From Methanovulcanius yangii (GTDB lineage: Archaea; Halobacteriota; Methanomicrobia; Methanomicrobiales; Methanomicrobiaceae), in contig NZ_LTBL01000001.1 in NCBI RefSeq assembly GCF_018687785.1, positions 797,780 to 861,779 on the forward strand: DNA of 64,000 bases, written 5' to 3'. Made by a program: the position numbers and the translations under genes. Below, in pieces: positions 28,168 to 35,934 of this stretch; the stretch's first letter is position 1, and the number at the start of each line of letters is the position of its first letter. The notes under the pieces were generated by a model. It did not search any database, had not been told where the DNA came from, and worked only from the letters and a program-made list of their open reading frames with translations.

Positions 28168-29193
28168 TTACTCCCGCAGGTGCACGTCCATCTGCGGGAA
28201 GGGAATCTCGATGCCCTCCTCGGCGAAGCGGCGGTCGATCTCGGTATTGATCCAGTCCTTGATCTCCCATGACATGTTGAACTTCTTCGCCCAAAGTACG
28301 ATCATGAAGTCAAGGCTCGAGGGCCCGAACTCGAGGAAGTAGACGTTCGGGCGGGGGTCGTCGAGGATGTAGGTCGAGTGCGCCACCGCGTGATCGCAGA
28401 TCTCGAAGAGGATCTTTTTGACCTGCGCGACGTCCGAGCCGTAGGCGACGGAGACCGGGAGCTTGATCTTCAGCTTGATGTCCGGCATCGCGTAGTTGGT
28501 GACGATGCTATTTGCGATCGTGGAGTTCGGGATGGTGAGGAGCTGATAGTCGAGCGTCATGATCCGTGAGCTTCGGGGGCCGATCGAGACGACGTCGCCG
28601 AGGTTCCCCTCGATCATCACGCGGTCGCCGACGGAGAAGGGCTTGTCTACGACGATGAGTGCACCTCCGAAGAAGTTTGAGATGAGGTCCTGGGCGGCAA
28701 GGGCGATCGCGATGCCGAAGATACCTCCAGCGGCAAGGAGCGGGGTGATGTCGATCTCCAAATACGAGAGGACGATGAGAATCGCGATGAACCAGATGAT
28801 GTAGCGCGATGTGACCTCGAGGATGTGGACGATCTTGTCGTCGAAGTCGCTCTCGGTCTTCTCAGCCATCCAGCGCCCGTAGAGGGCGACGAAGTTCTGG
28901 ACGAAGATGGAGACGACCCATGCGCCGAGGAAGATGTAGAGCGCATGCAGGTATTTGCTTTCGAGAATCCATGCATAGTTTTCCGGGATATCGATGTATC
29001 CCAGCGCGAGGAAGAACGAGAAGAGGAGGATGCCGACGACGATCGGCTTTCCGAACGAGAGGACGAGGATATCGTCAAATTCGGACTCCGTCAGGTCCGC
29101 CTTGTTTCCCAGCCAGCGGAAGAGCCGGGCCACTCCCCATGCGGCGATGATGCCGATGGCGATGATCGCCGCGGCCATCCAGATATTCGACAT
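28168..29193 (-). CDS. Small-conductance mechanosensitive channel (MscS family)
   Basis: About 341 residues from ATG 29193 (348 from ATG 29214; neither has a clear ribosome site). There are four to five N-terminal hydrophobic segments. The pore-lining helix and start of the MscS beta domain are AAGGIFGIAIALAAQDLISNFFGGALIVVDKPFSVGD (about 160-195), followed by VEGNLGDVVSIGPRSSRIMTLDYQLLTIPNS-type beta-domain sequence and the C-terminal alpha/beta domain (about 265-340). It would open under membrane tension to release solutes. It is divergent from hypD with a spacer of only 20-45 nt, so the promoters overlap. Confidence 0.9.
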   Translation of the reverse strand: MSNIWMAAAIIAIGIIAAWGVARLFRWLGNKADLTESEFDDILVLSFGKPIVVGILLFSFFLALGYIDIPENYAWILESKYLHALYIFLGAWVVSIFVQNFVALYGRWMAEKTESDFDDKIVHILEVTSRYIIWFIAILIVLSYLEIDITPLLAAGGIFGIAIALAAQDLISNFFGGALIVVDKPFSVGDRVMIEGNLGDVVSIGPRSSRIMTLDYQLLTIPNSTIANSIVTNYAMPDIKLKIKLPVSVAYGSDVAQVKKILFEICDHAVAHSTYILDDPRPNVYFLEFGPSSLDFMIVLWAKKFNMSWEIKDWINTEIDRRFAEEGIEIPFPQMDVHLRE

Positions 29194-29236
29194 GAAGAAT
29201 AGTCTTTTTTGCATAGGGATTAAAAATTATCCTTGA

Positions 29237-30262
29237 ATGACTGGCGGAAAGGAGATCGCGTCGGCCCTGAAAAAAGAGGTCGACCGGGACTATACCTTCA
29301 TGCACATCTGCGGGACCCATGAGGCGTCCATTGCAAAGTCGGGCCTGCGCAGCGTCCTCCCCGAGCAGCTGAAGATCGTGATGGGGCCGGGGTGCCCGGT
29401 CTGCATCACCCCGCAGGGGGAGATCGATGCGGCACTCGAGCTTGCGGAGAAGGACTGCATCATCGCGACCTATGGCGACCTGATACGAGTGCCGGGCACG
29501 AAGGGCGCCCTCGAATCGGTGGGCAAGGACGTCAAGGTTGTGCAGGGTGTCCACAAGGCGGTCGAGATTGCAGAAAAGACCGACCGCGAGGTGGTCTTCA
29601 TCTCGGTCGGGTTCGAGACGACGGCGCCGACCGTCGCGGCGACGCTTCTCACCAACCCGCCGGAGAACTTCTCCATCCTCTCCTGCCACCGCTTCGTCCC
29701 CCCGGCGATGGAGTACCTTCTCAGTCAGGGCGAGGCGAAGCTCGACGGTTTCATGCTCCCCGGCCACGTCTGCGTCGTCGCGGGCTACAAGGAGTACGAG
29801 CGCTTCCCCGTCCCGCAGGTCGTGGCAGGCTTCGAGCCGGACGACATCCTCCTTGGCCTTCTCATGCTCATCCGCCAGGTGAAAGAGGGTCGGGCCGAGG
29901 TGGAGAACGCCTACCCGCGGGCGGTCTGCCGCGACGGCAACCCGAAGGCGATGGAGATGATGTACCGGGTCTTCGAGCCGCACGACGTCGAGTGGCGCGG
30001 GTTCCCCGTCATCCCCGGCTCGGGGCTGAAACTGCGAAAAGAGTTCGAGCAGTACGACGCCCAGAAGAAGTTCGATATCGAGATCCGCCATGTGGAAAAG
30101 CACACCGCCTGCATCTGCGACCGCGTCCTGCGCGGCATCGCGGATCCCACGGACTGCAAGCTCTTCGGCACGGCCTGCACGCCGCGAAAGCCGGTCGGCC
30201 CGTGCATGGTCTCCCACGAGGGCGCCTGCAAGATCTGGGCGCTGTATAACCAGAAGAAATAG
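29237..30262 (+). CDS. hypD: [NiFe] hydrogenase maturation protein HypD
   Basis: A 341-residue HypD with the family's conserved motifs: FMHICGTHE (about 20-28), MGPGCPVC (about 49-56), FMLPGHVC (about 170-178) and the C-terminal LFGTACTPRKPVGPCMVSHEGAC cluster region holding 4Fe-4S ligand cysteines. HypD, with HypC, assembles the Fe(CN)2CO group of [NiFe] hydrogenases, which methanogens need for H2 oxidation (F420-reducing, Mvh and Ech/Eha types). No other hyp gene is in this window. The start has no obvious Shine-Dalgarno sequence; an AT-rich stretch (ATTAAAAATTATCC) lies directly upstream. Confidence 0.96.
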   Translation: MTGGKEIASALKKEVDRDYTFMHICGTHEASIAKSGLRSVLPEQLKIVMGPGCPVCITPQGEIDAALELAEKDCIIATYGDLIRVPGTKGALESVGKDVKVVQGVHKAVEIAEKTDREVVFISVGFETTAPTVAATLLTNPPENFSILSCHRFVPPAMEYLLSQGEAKLDGFMLPGHVCVVAGYKEYERFPVPQVVAGFEPDDILLGLLMLIRQVKEGRAEVENAYPRAVCRDGNPKAMEMMYRVFEPHDVEWRGFPVIPGSGLKLRKEFEQYDAQKKFDIEIRHVEKHTACICDRVLRGIADPTDCKLFGTACTPRKPVGPCMVSHEGACKIWALYNQKK

Positions 30263-30386
30263 AATCCAACCCGATTTGAACCGGATTCACCCTTTTTCGC
30301 TGCAACCCACCCAGCCGTTGATGATGAATTGTCAGAGCCCCTTCAGGCGATCCGGACACCCCTGCACTGCGGCCGTGGGGCACGCC

Positions 30387-30394
30387 TTTTTATG
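30387..30394 (+). promoter_or_regulatory. TATA-like box of tRNA-Arg
   Basis: TTTTTATG lies about 30 nt before the mature tRNA-Arg 5' end within otherwise GC-rich sequence. Confidence 0.5.
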
Positions 30395-30422
30395 CCTGTG
30401 TATCCAATAGAATAAAGCAAAC

Positions 30423-30494
30423 GCCCCGGTAGGGTAGTGGATATCCTGGAAGCCTCCGGAGCTTTCGACCCGGGTTCAAGTCCCGGCCGGGGCA
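30423..30494 (+). tRNA. tRNA-Arg (anticodon CCG)
   Basis: The acceptor stem is GCCCCGG/CCGGGGC. The D-arm is GGGT-AGTGGAT-ATCC. The anticodon stem GAAGC/GCTTT closes the loop CTCCGGA with T33 and anticodon CCG, and the T-arm is CCGGG-TTCAAGT-CCCGG. The discriminator is A and no CCA is encoded. A register shift giving a TCC (Gly) anticodon would place C at position 33 and break the stem, so Arg is preferred. Confidence 0.88.
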
Positions 30495-31927
30495 TACCCC
30501 AATTTTAACAATGTTTTAACGATTTTAATTTGTAATTCCTAGTTAGTGTTTGCCGTGAGGTAGGTTCTTATTTAATTTCCGGTTTAATTTTATCTTTTCT
30601 GATTTTATCCATAAATCCAATCCATTTATACTTACTTTCCTGATATTGTATTGCCTCTTTAACCATTACAGAAAGTCCAGCCATAGAAGCCGCAGGTACC
30701 GATACCGCTGGCAATCCTGTCATTGTTCCAATTAAAGCAGCAGGCGTCGAAGCTACTAATACTACATTAGCCCACCGCTTCATTTTCGGAAAAGTCTTTT
30801 TTAAATCTCTATTAATTTTAACTTTTTCAGATTGAAATTTTTTAATCAATTCTTCATTAGAATAGTCGGAATCCAAATCTCTCAATTCACGGATAATTTC
30901 ACCAACACAATTCTTCATTTGCTCGATTTCATCATGCTCACGTAATTCTAAATATTCGTGAACGTTGGTTTCAACCATTTCTAAATAAGTATTCCCACAT
31001 TTTTCGTAATGCTTACAGACATTACATTTATGGCTGTCTCCTTCTGGTAAAGCGTAATAAGGAATTAAAGACTTTTCAGGAAGAATAAAGCTAAATATGC
31101 TATCAAATGCGGATATTCGAGACTTCCGATCATGAATTAACGAGAGACCAAATTTATACTTACAATACGTGTAAAAATGGTCTGAAATTAAAGGTTCTGC
31201 ATTCCATTCTTTTGCCAATCTCAAACTTGTATACATACTGAATAACATCGGAAAACAATATTCCTCACCTTCTATTGAAATAAAATGAATACCAGAATCG
31301 TCACCGGCATCACTATCCTTAATAGGTTTAATGGAATCGGGAAATAATTTCATTAACAACTCAACATCAAATTTTATCTCATCGCAAATATTATTTGAAA
31401 TATTGTTATTAATTACCTGATTCGGCGATTTTATATCAATTACATTAAAATCTTCAGCAATTTCAAATATTTTATTAAATACAGGTCCAAATTTCCCTTC
31501 AGTTGAAATTGTACCCTCTTTAAATTGTTCATAAACCTTAGGAGTAACGATTATTTTATCTGCCCAAACAAATGTTGAAGGACGATTAATCAACCATCCA
31601 TACTCGACATTACATGCCCCGCAATTATCATTAACCTCTGCACCAAGTGCTAGCCCAGACACGAGAACATTTATCCGATCCATATTTAAAGAATAAAAAT
31701 TGTAAGTTATAACCTTTTTTATATCTAATATTATTTTGAAATTTTCATTTTTCGCGTCGATTCTTCCCAAATTATTCGATTATCTTCGTACCTCTAATTA
31801 TTGTGGTGTATCACCGCGAAAATCCAAAACGTAGCTGTTATCCCTTACAATTATATTGAGAACTAATTCTGTGGTGGTTAGTTTGGAAAAGTAACGTAAT
31901 AAAAAAGAAAAGATCAAGAAAACCCCT
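30495..31927. other. AT-rich islet adjoining tRNA-Arg
   Basis: From just after the tRNA to about 31900 the base composition drops sharply (long A/T runs, codons ending in A/T), in contrast to the GC-rich genes on both sides. It contains a single gene on the minus strand plus about 240 bases of AT-rich leader. The position at a tRNA 3' end suggests an integrated element remnant, but no integrase or second copy of the tRNA end was found. Confidence 0.55.
30568..31683 (-). CDS. Unrecognised Cys-containing protein with C-terminal hydrophobic hairpin
   Basis: 371 residues from ATG 31683; a TTG 87 nt upstream would add an unlikely Lys/Ile-rich stretch. I do not recognise the family. The N-terminus has NDNCGACN (C21, C24). 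The middle holds CNVCKHYEKCGNTYLE (about 230-245), a CxxC-x5-C group suitable for zinc or an Fe-S cluster. A charged helical stretch (about 255-320) follows, then a hydrophobic region (about 322-355, VVLVASTPAALIGTMTG then AVSVPAASMAGLSVMV) that could form a membrane hairpin. Composition is strongly AT-rich (Ile, Asn, Lys, Glu rich), unlike the neighbours, implying recent acquisition. A role in defence or mobile-element biology is only a guess. Confidence 0.65.
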   Translation of the reverse strand: MDRINVLVSGLALGAEVNDNCGACNVEYGWLINRPSTFVWADKIIVTPKVYEQFKEGTISTEGKFGPVFNKIFEIAEDFNVIDIKSPNQVINNNISNNICDEIKFDVELLMKLFPDSIKPIKDSDAGDDSGIHFISIEGEEYCFPMLFSMYTSLRLAKEWNAEPLISDHFYTYCKYKFGLSLIHDRKSRISAFDSIFSFILPEKSLIPYYALPEGDSHKCNVCKHYEKCGNTYLEMVETNVHEYLELREHDEIEQMKNCVGEIIRELRDLDSDYSNEELIKKFQSEKVKINRDLKKTFPKMKRWANVVLVASTPAALIGTMTGLPAVSVPAASMAGLSVMVKEAIQYQESKYKWIGFMDKIRKDKIKPEIK

Positions 31928-32467
31928 CTACGTCAATTCAATCCTCCGCCCCTTCTCCTCCGGCCTCGGTTCCTTCTTCGGCACATTCAGTTCAAGCACG
32001 CCGTTCTTCATCGTTCCCTTCGCCTGTGCGGGGTCGACCTCCTCGGGGAATGATACGGACCGCTCGAAGGCGGAGAACGCCCGTTCGTGGTACAGGTAGT
32101 GCTTTTCTTCCTCTACTGTCTCGGTTTCCGACTCCTTCCTTGCCCGGATGTTGAGCCGGTCGTCTTTGATCTCGACCTCGACATCCTCCTTGGTGAAACC
32201 GGGGAGTTCGGCGTGGATGATATACCGGTCTCCCTCGTCGATGAAATCGAGCGGTGCGTAGCGGACGGGCGGCACCCCGAATTCATGCACCCGTTCCACC
32301 ATCGGGAAATGCGAGCGCATCATCAGGTCGAATGATCTCCTGAACTCGTCGAAGATCGAGTCGAAATCACGTTCCAGAAGGCTTGGCATCCTCCGGGCCG
32401 TCAGCGAGGACTCCGGAGTGACCGGCTGGATTTCGGTTGTTTCTTTCTCAGGTTTTTTCCGTGCCAT
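31928..32467 (-). CDS. Small heat shock protein Hsp20 (alpha-crystallin family)
   Basis: About 179 residues from ATG 32467, which has AGAGGAG 6-7 nt upstream; the ATG at 32473 abuts it. The alpha-crystallin domain spans about residues 70-165, with YIIHAELPGFTKEDVEVEIKDDRLNIRARKE and the C-terminal GTMKNGVLELNVPKKE block carrying the GVL signature. It acts as an ATP-independent holdase forming oligomers. The N-terminal arm is Glu/Lys/Pro-rich and ends with the aromatic segment DFDSIFDEFRRSFDLMM. Confidence 0.93.
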   Translation of the reverse strand: MARKKPEKETTEIQPVTPESSLTARRMPSLLERDFDSIFDEFRRSFDLMMRSHFPMVERVHEFGVPPVRYAPLDFIDEGDRYIIHAELPGFTKEDVEVEIKDDRLNIRARKESETETVEEEKHYLYHERAFSAFERSVSFPEEVDPAQAKGTMKNGVLELNVPKKEPRPEEKGRRIELT

Positions 32468-32567
32468 CGGCATCTCCTCTGTTCACGTCCCGATAGCCCG
32501 ATACCCATAAATAAGTTATGTAGCGGCCTCCTCCATCCTCCGGGTGGAGCAATCAGCATACAACAGT

Positions 32568-33113
32568 TCAACCTTCCGTTTCCCCTCCCTTCTCCCTCAA
32601 CTCCACCAAACGACGATACTGCCACTCCCGTTCCCTCGCGACGGCGGCATCCACCTCCCCCGCCTCCAGACCTTCAGCAACGGCGGCCCGGAACACCGCC
32701 TGCTGGGCATAGCGTGACGCCGCAATCGAATGCGTCCTGACGTGCGTCGTTGAGACTGCCTGCCCTGCGGCACGGGCGGCGGACCGGGCGGGATTGTCCT
32801 CTCCCACCTCGCGGGCGGCCGCGTGGGAATCCAGAGCCGCCTTGCGGATGTCTGCCATCCTGAAGACGCCCGTCTCAATCCATCGGTGAAGGGCCTCAAG
32901 AGCATGCCGGGGACGGGGGTCGTCCGGAAATTTCTCCTCAAAGTATGGCATTACACGTCCGGCACAATCCGCAGCCCAGACGGCCAGTGTTTGTTTGTCC
33001 GTCGTTGCGACGAGTCCGGTCATTGCCTCGTCCTTGTGGGCAAGGGAAAATTTCGGTTTTCCGTTCACATTCCGGTCCTCTTTCACGGTGATTGGTTCCT
33101 CTTCTACCATCAT
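32568..33113 (-). CDS. Putative immunity protein (Imm5-like)
   Basis: A 181-residue all-helical protein. The pattern WAADCAGRVMPYFEEKFPDDPRPRHALEALHRWIETG (about 47-83) followed by A-rich segments DSHAAAREVGEDNPARSAARAAGQAVSTTHVRTHSIAASRYAQQAV is what I know from the Imm5-type putative immunity family, found as antidotes to polymorphic toxins but also widely as orphans. No toxin gene is visible next to it. The ATG is preceded by GGAAGAG with almost no spacing; ATG 33110 is the alternative. It is on the same strand as Hsp20, about 95 nt upstream. Confidence 0.7.
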   Translation of the reverse strand: MMVEEEPITVKEDRNVNGKPKFSLAHKDEAMTGLVATTDKQTLAVWAADCAGRVMPYFEEKFPDDPRPRHALEALHRWIETGVFRMADIRKAALDSHAAAREVGEDNPARSAARAAGQAVSTTHVRTHSIAASRYAQQAVFRAAVAEGLEAGEVDAAVAREREWQYRRLVELREKGGETEG

Positions 33114-33429
33114 CTCTTCCGTTCATAACGGTTCGTACCTGCTTCTGCACCCGGCGCCATAGGCCGGATGAGCGGGAGGATGCAGTTCTGTATCCATAGT
33201 GCCCGAATTTCGTTTGTTTTTACCGTATTCGTGCAATGAAGGCGGTGCATATTCATTGGCAGTAGAGGTCCCCTCCAGATCATGAGAAATTCCACAATCA
33301 GCCTTCCGTTTTCCAATTTCCGACCGAATTCGCATCGAATTATATGCTGACCATGAATGCCCGACAAATCTTTATGTGACTCCGGGAGGTGCTACCTACA
33401 TCCAAAGGGAACGATTCGGAGGTGAGGAA
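33114..33429. other. Intergenic region with promoter of acidic PEF-CTERM gene
   Basis: A 316-base divergent spacer. AT-rich boxes near 33334-33345 (GAATTATATGC) and 33370-33377 (TTTATGTG) are candidate TATA elements for the rightward gene, whose GGAGGTGA ribosome site is at 33418-33425. Nothing else was recognised. Confidence 0.45.
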
Positions 33430-34575
33430 ATGAGAAGGACATCGAGAGATATTCGAAGATTACAGGCCGGATTTGTCGTATTTCTGGTCCTGATGAGTAT
33501 TCTCTGCGTCATCCCGGTTCTGGGAGACGATGGTGAATCCATGACAGGCGGAGCGGATGATGGCGCCCCGTCCGGAGATGATTCGCAGGAAAGCGTATCT
33601 GCTGACGCCGATTCCGGTGACGAAAGCGGACAGTCATCCTCAGACGATACAACGGGGGACGATGACATATCAGACCCCGCCGATGCAGCAGGCGGAGAGG
33701 ACGAAGCGGCTGATAACGGAGCATCAGACCCCGCCGATGCAGCAGACGGAGAGGACAAAGCAGCCGATAATGAAGCGTCAGACCCCGACGACGGAGCAGG
33801 AGAGGATGACGGAGCAGGCGCCGATGATGCTGCGGGTGATGATGCGGCAACCGGTGAAGATACCGTAGTGGATGAAGCTGAGGTTGCAGACAGCGACGAT
33901 GAATCAGGTGAGGACGAGGAAGCCGACGACGATGAATCGGTCGGGGAGGACGACGCGGCCGGGCCTGAAGAATCCGAAGAGGACGAGGAAACGGTCACCG
34001 GAGAGGACGCGGCTGAAGAAGAAGAGGGAGAGGATGAAAATGAGTCTGATGGTGTGCCAAAAGGAAAGGGCCACGATAAGGTGAAGAAAGAAAAAGTCCA
34101 TGAGCCCGCACTATCGGACGATGAATCGGATGAGGAAGAGGAATCCACGCAGGGAGAACAGACCGGTGAAGAGGACGTGACCACGGACGAGGAGGAAACT
34201 GCCGAAGGAGACCAGCCGGCAGCCATTACCGGAATCACCCACCGGGCAGGGTCGGATGATGGCGATGATCCCTTCCCCGACAATGGGCCATCGGAGAGCG
34301 AAACAGGCCTGACAGAGACGGCAGCTGACGGACAGACCGTCACCGACGACGAGATGTCCGGCATTCTGGCAACGGACTGGTTCTATCAGCGGGACGAAAT
34401 ACCCCCGGGATACTCGTATGGGGGCCTAAATCCCGACAATGTGCACAACATGTCACCCCTGGGAACGGAATACGCCGAGGCGGCGGCAGTCCCTGAATTC
34501 CCCACCGCAGGTATACCGCTCCTCCTGATACTCGGCATCGCCGGCGCCGTGCTGGTTGTCCGGCGAAAGACCTGA
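33430..34575 (+). CDS. Highly acidic low-complexity PEF-CTERM surface protein
   Basis: 381 residues. ATG 33430 follows GGAGGTGA by 4 nt. A signal peptide (about 1-35, QAGFVVFLVLMSILCVIPVLG) is followed by nearly 240 residues made almost only of Asp, Glu, Ser, Gly and Ala with imperfect repeats (ASDPADAADGEDKAADN-type units around 75-120), then a short Lys patch (KGKGHDKVKKEKVH, about 215-230), more acidic sequence, and a C-terminal sorting signal VPEFPTAGIPLLLILGIAGAVLVVRRKT. The mature chain should be extremely negative and probably disordered, tethered at the cell surface after archaeosortase processing. It could bind cations or act as a spacer; that is inference. A T-run follows. Confidence 0.85.
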   Translation: MRRTSRDIRRLQAGFVVFLVLMSILCVIPVLGDDGESMTGGADDGAPSGDDSQESVSADADSGDESGQSSSDDTTGDDDISDPADAAGGEDEAADNGASDPADAADGEDKAADNEASDPDDGAGEDDGAGADDAAGDDAATGEDTVVDEAEVADSDDESGEDEEADDDESVGEDDAAGPEESEEDEETVTGEDAAEEEEGEDENESDGVPKGKGHDKVKKEKVHEPALSDDESDEEEESTQGEQTGEEDVTTDEEETAEGDQPAAITGITHRAGSDDGDDPFPDNGPSESETGLTETAADGQTVTDDEMSGILATDWFYQRDEIPPGYSYGGLNPDNVHNMSPLGTEYAEAAAVPEFPTAGIPLLLILGIAGAVLVVRRKT

Positions 34576-34578
34576 CCC

Positions 34579-34585
34579 TTTTTTT
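34579..34585 (+). terminator. T-run terminator after acidic PEF-CTERM gene
   Basis: Seven T residues (CCC followed by the T-run) start 3 nt after the stop codon. Confidence 0.45.
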
Positions 34586-34769
34586 CCAGGGATGCATCGA
34601 TGCTCCCCCAGCCACAGAGTGCAGACGAGGAATACTGCTATCGCACAAAAAGGAGACAGGCTCCCGCATCTCACATCCGGCACACGAATGATACCGAAAA
34701 ATTGCAGCCGCCGATAGTTCCCATCCACCGGGAGAACCGGCCTGGTAGCTGTTAAAGGCATCTGCCCGA

Positions 34770-35663
34770 TTATTCTATTGCTTTTTCCCCGTGTGTCCGC
34801 TTCTTCCCCTGCATCCCGACAATGCCCGACGGTTTCCCCGTTCTTTCGGCATAATCATAAATGAAAGTCCGGATATTCTCCGCCTCTTTATTGCCGATGT
34901 TGATCTGACGGATAATCCGGTCAATTTCATGCGCCTGCTCCTGAATCTGCTCCAGCACCCCGACATCTTCGAGGTCGGAAATGCCGACGATGACCTGGAG
35001 CGGGTTTCTGATCTGGTCGTTCAGTTCGGAGATCTCTTCCACCCGGACCATCAGTTCATTGATCTTTTCCAGAAGATCGCGGAATTTTTCTTCGCTTTCC
35101 TGCAGGGCCTGTAGTGATTTATGGTACTCCGTAGTGTCTTCAAGGATGATGGTGATCCCTGGTGACCCGTCCTGAAAGACCGTCGGAACAACCTTCATCC
35201 TGAAGAAATACTCTTCCGAATCCTTCACTATCCGTATCTCCTCAACTACCTCTTCACCCCCGAGGGCCTGATCGATGATCTGCCGCAGGTCGGCCCCGGT
35301 ATCGAGGCGGTGGAGAATATCACGAATGTTTTTATTGAGAATATCCTCTTTCTTCCGGTGAAGGAGGGCAATCACATTCCTGTTGACATACACTATCTTC
35401 AGGGAGTTGTCCAACACGAGGACGTAATCCGAGGAATGGTTCATCAGGGCGGATATCGGCACCCGGTGGGAGAGGAAGTAGACCTTTGACTGACCAAAGG
35501 TTTCCATGTCAACCTCACCGGAGGTCCGCAGGATCTCCAAATAGTGACCGACGGTGATACGGTTCATGCCGACGGTGTCAGAAATCTGCGTTACCGACAT
35601 GCCCCGTGGATTCTCCTTCAAAAGATCCAGAATCCTTGTCAGTCCCGCATGATTCTCTTTCAT
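34770..35663 (-). CDS. HTH-PAS regulator with degenerate histidine-kinase dimerisation region
   Basis: A 297-residue protein. The N-terminal helix-turn-helix (about 1-60; MSVTQISDTVGMNRITVGHYLEILRTSGEV) is followed by a short wing-like link (SKVYFLSHRVPISAL), a PAS domain (about 75-190), a coiled segment, and a region resembling a kinase dimerisation helix (NDQIRNPLQVIVGISDL) in which the phosphorylatable His is missing and no ATPase domain follows. It should be a cytosolic DNA-binding sensor, not a kinase. It shares its N-terminal HTH-link-PAS layout with the 1183-residue protein nearby (SRRLPISKMLQFSPDLILLL against SHRVPISALMNHSSDYVLVL). The targets may be the neighbouring PEF-CTERM genes (inference). 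Confidence 0.82.
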   Translation of the reverse strand: MKENHAGLTRILDLLKENPRGMSVTQISDTVGMNRITVGHYLEILRTSGEVDMETFGQSKVYFLSHRVPISALMNHSSDYVLVLDNSLKIVYVNRNVIALLHRKKEDILNKNIRDILHRLDTGADLRQIIDQALGGEEVVEEIRIVKDSEEYFFRMKVVPTVFQDGSPGITIILEDTTEYHKSLQALQESEEKFRDLLEKINELMVRVEEISELNDQIRNPLQVIVGISDLEDVGVLEQIQEQAHEIDRIIRQINIGNKEAENIRTFIYDYAERTGKPSGIVGMQGKKRTHGEKAIE

Positions 35664-35934
35664 GGTCAGGGGGATATACGATGTTCCTCGTATTTAATGA
35701 TTAATACCACTAGCTATCAGACGTGATTGTCATACCCGGATGACTGTAACGAATGGCAATACACCATGCATAATTGCCCCGATTCCCGTCGGATGCAGGC
35801 GGATGCGGGATTGGGAACAGATTCGTCAACGTATCCGGCATGCGGCCAGCCCCCTCCGTCAGTCCCCCATCGCGGTCGGGGGGAGGAAGGCCATGCCTCG
35901 CATCAAAAACCCGGAAATTATGGCACTCCCTCCT

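Noticed and set aside
29075-30217. 380-codon minus-strand frame opposite hypD
   Set aside because: Antisense shadow rich in Arg, Asp and Leu; HypD motifs on the plus strand are unambiguous.
30423-30494. Reading the tRNA as Gly(TCC)
   Set aside because: That register puts C at position 33 and breaks the anticodon stem; Arg(CCG) gives T33 and five pairs.
30481-31927. Attachment-site duplication of the tRNA-Arg 3' end flanking the AT-rich islet
   Set aside because: No second copy of the tRNA 3' end was found downstream by eye, so no att sites are claimed.
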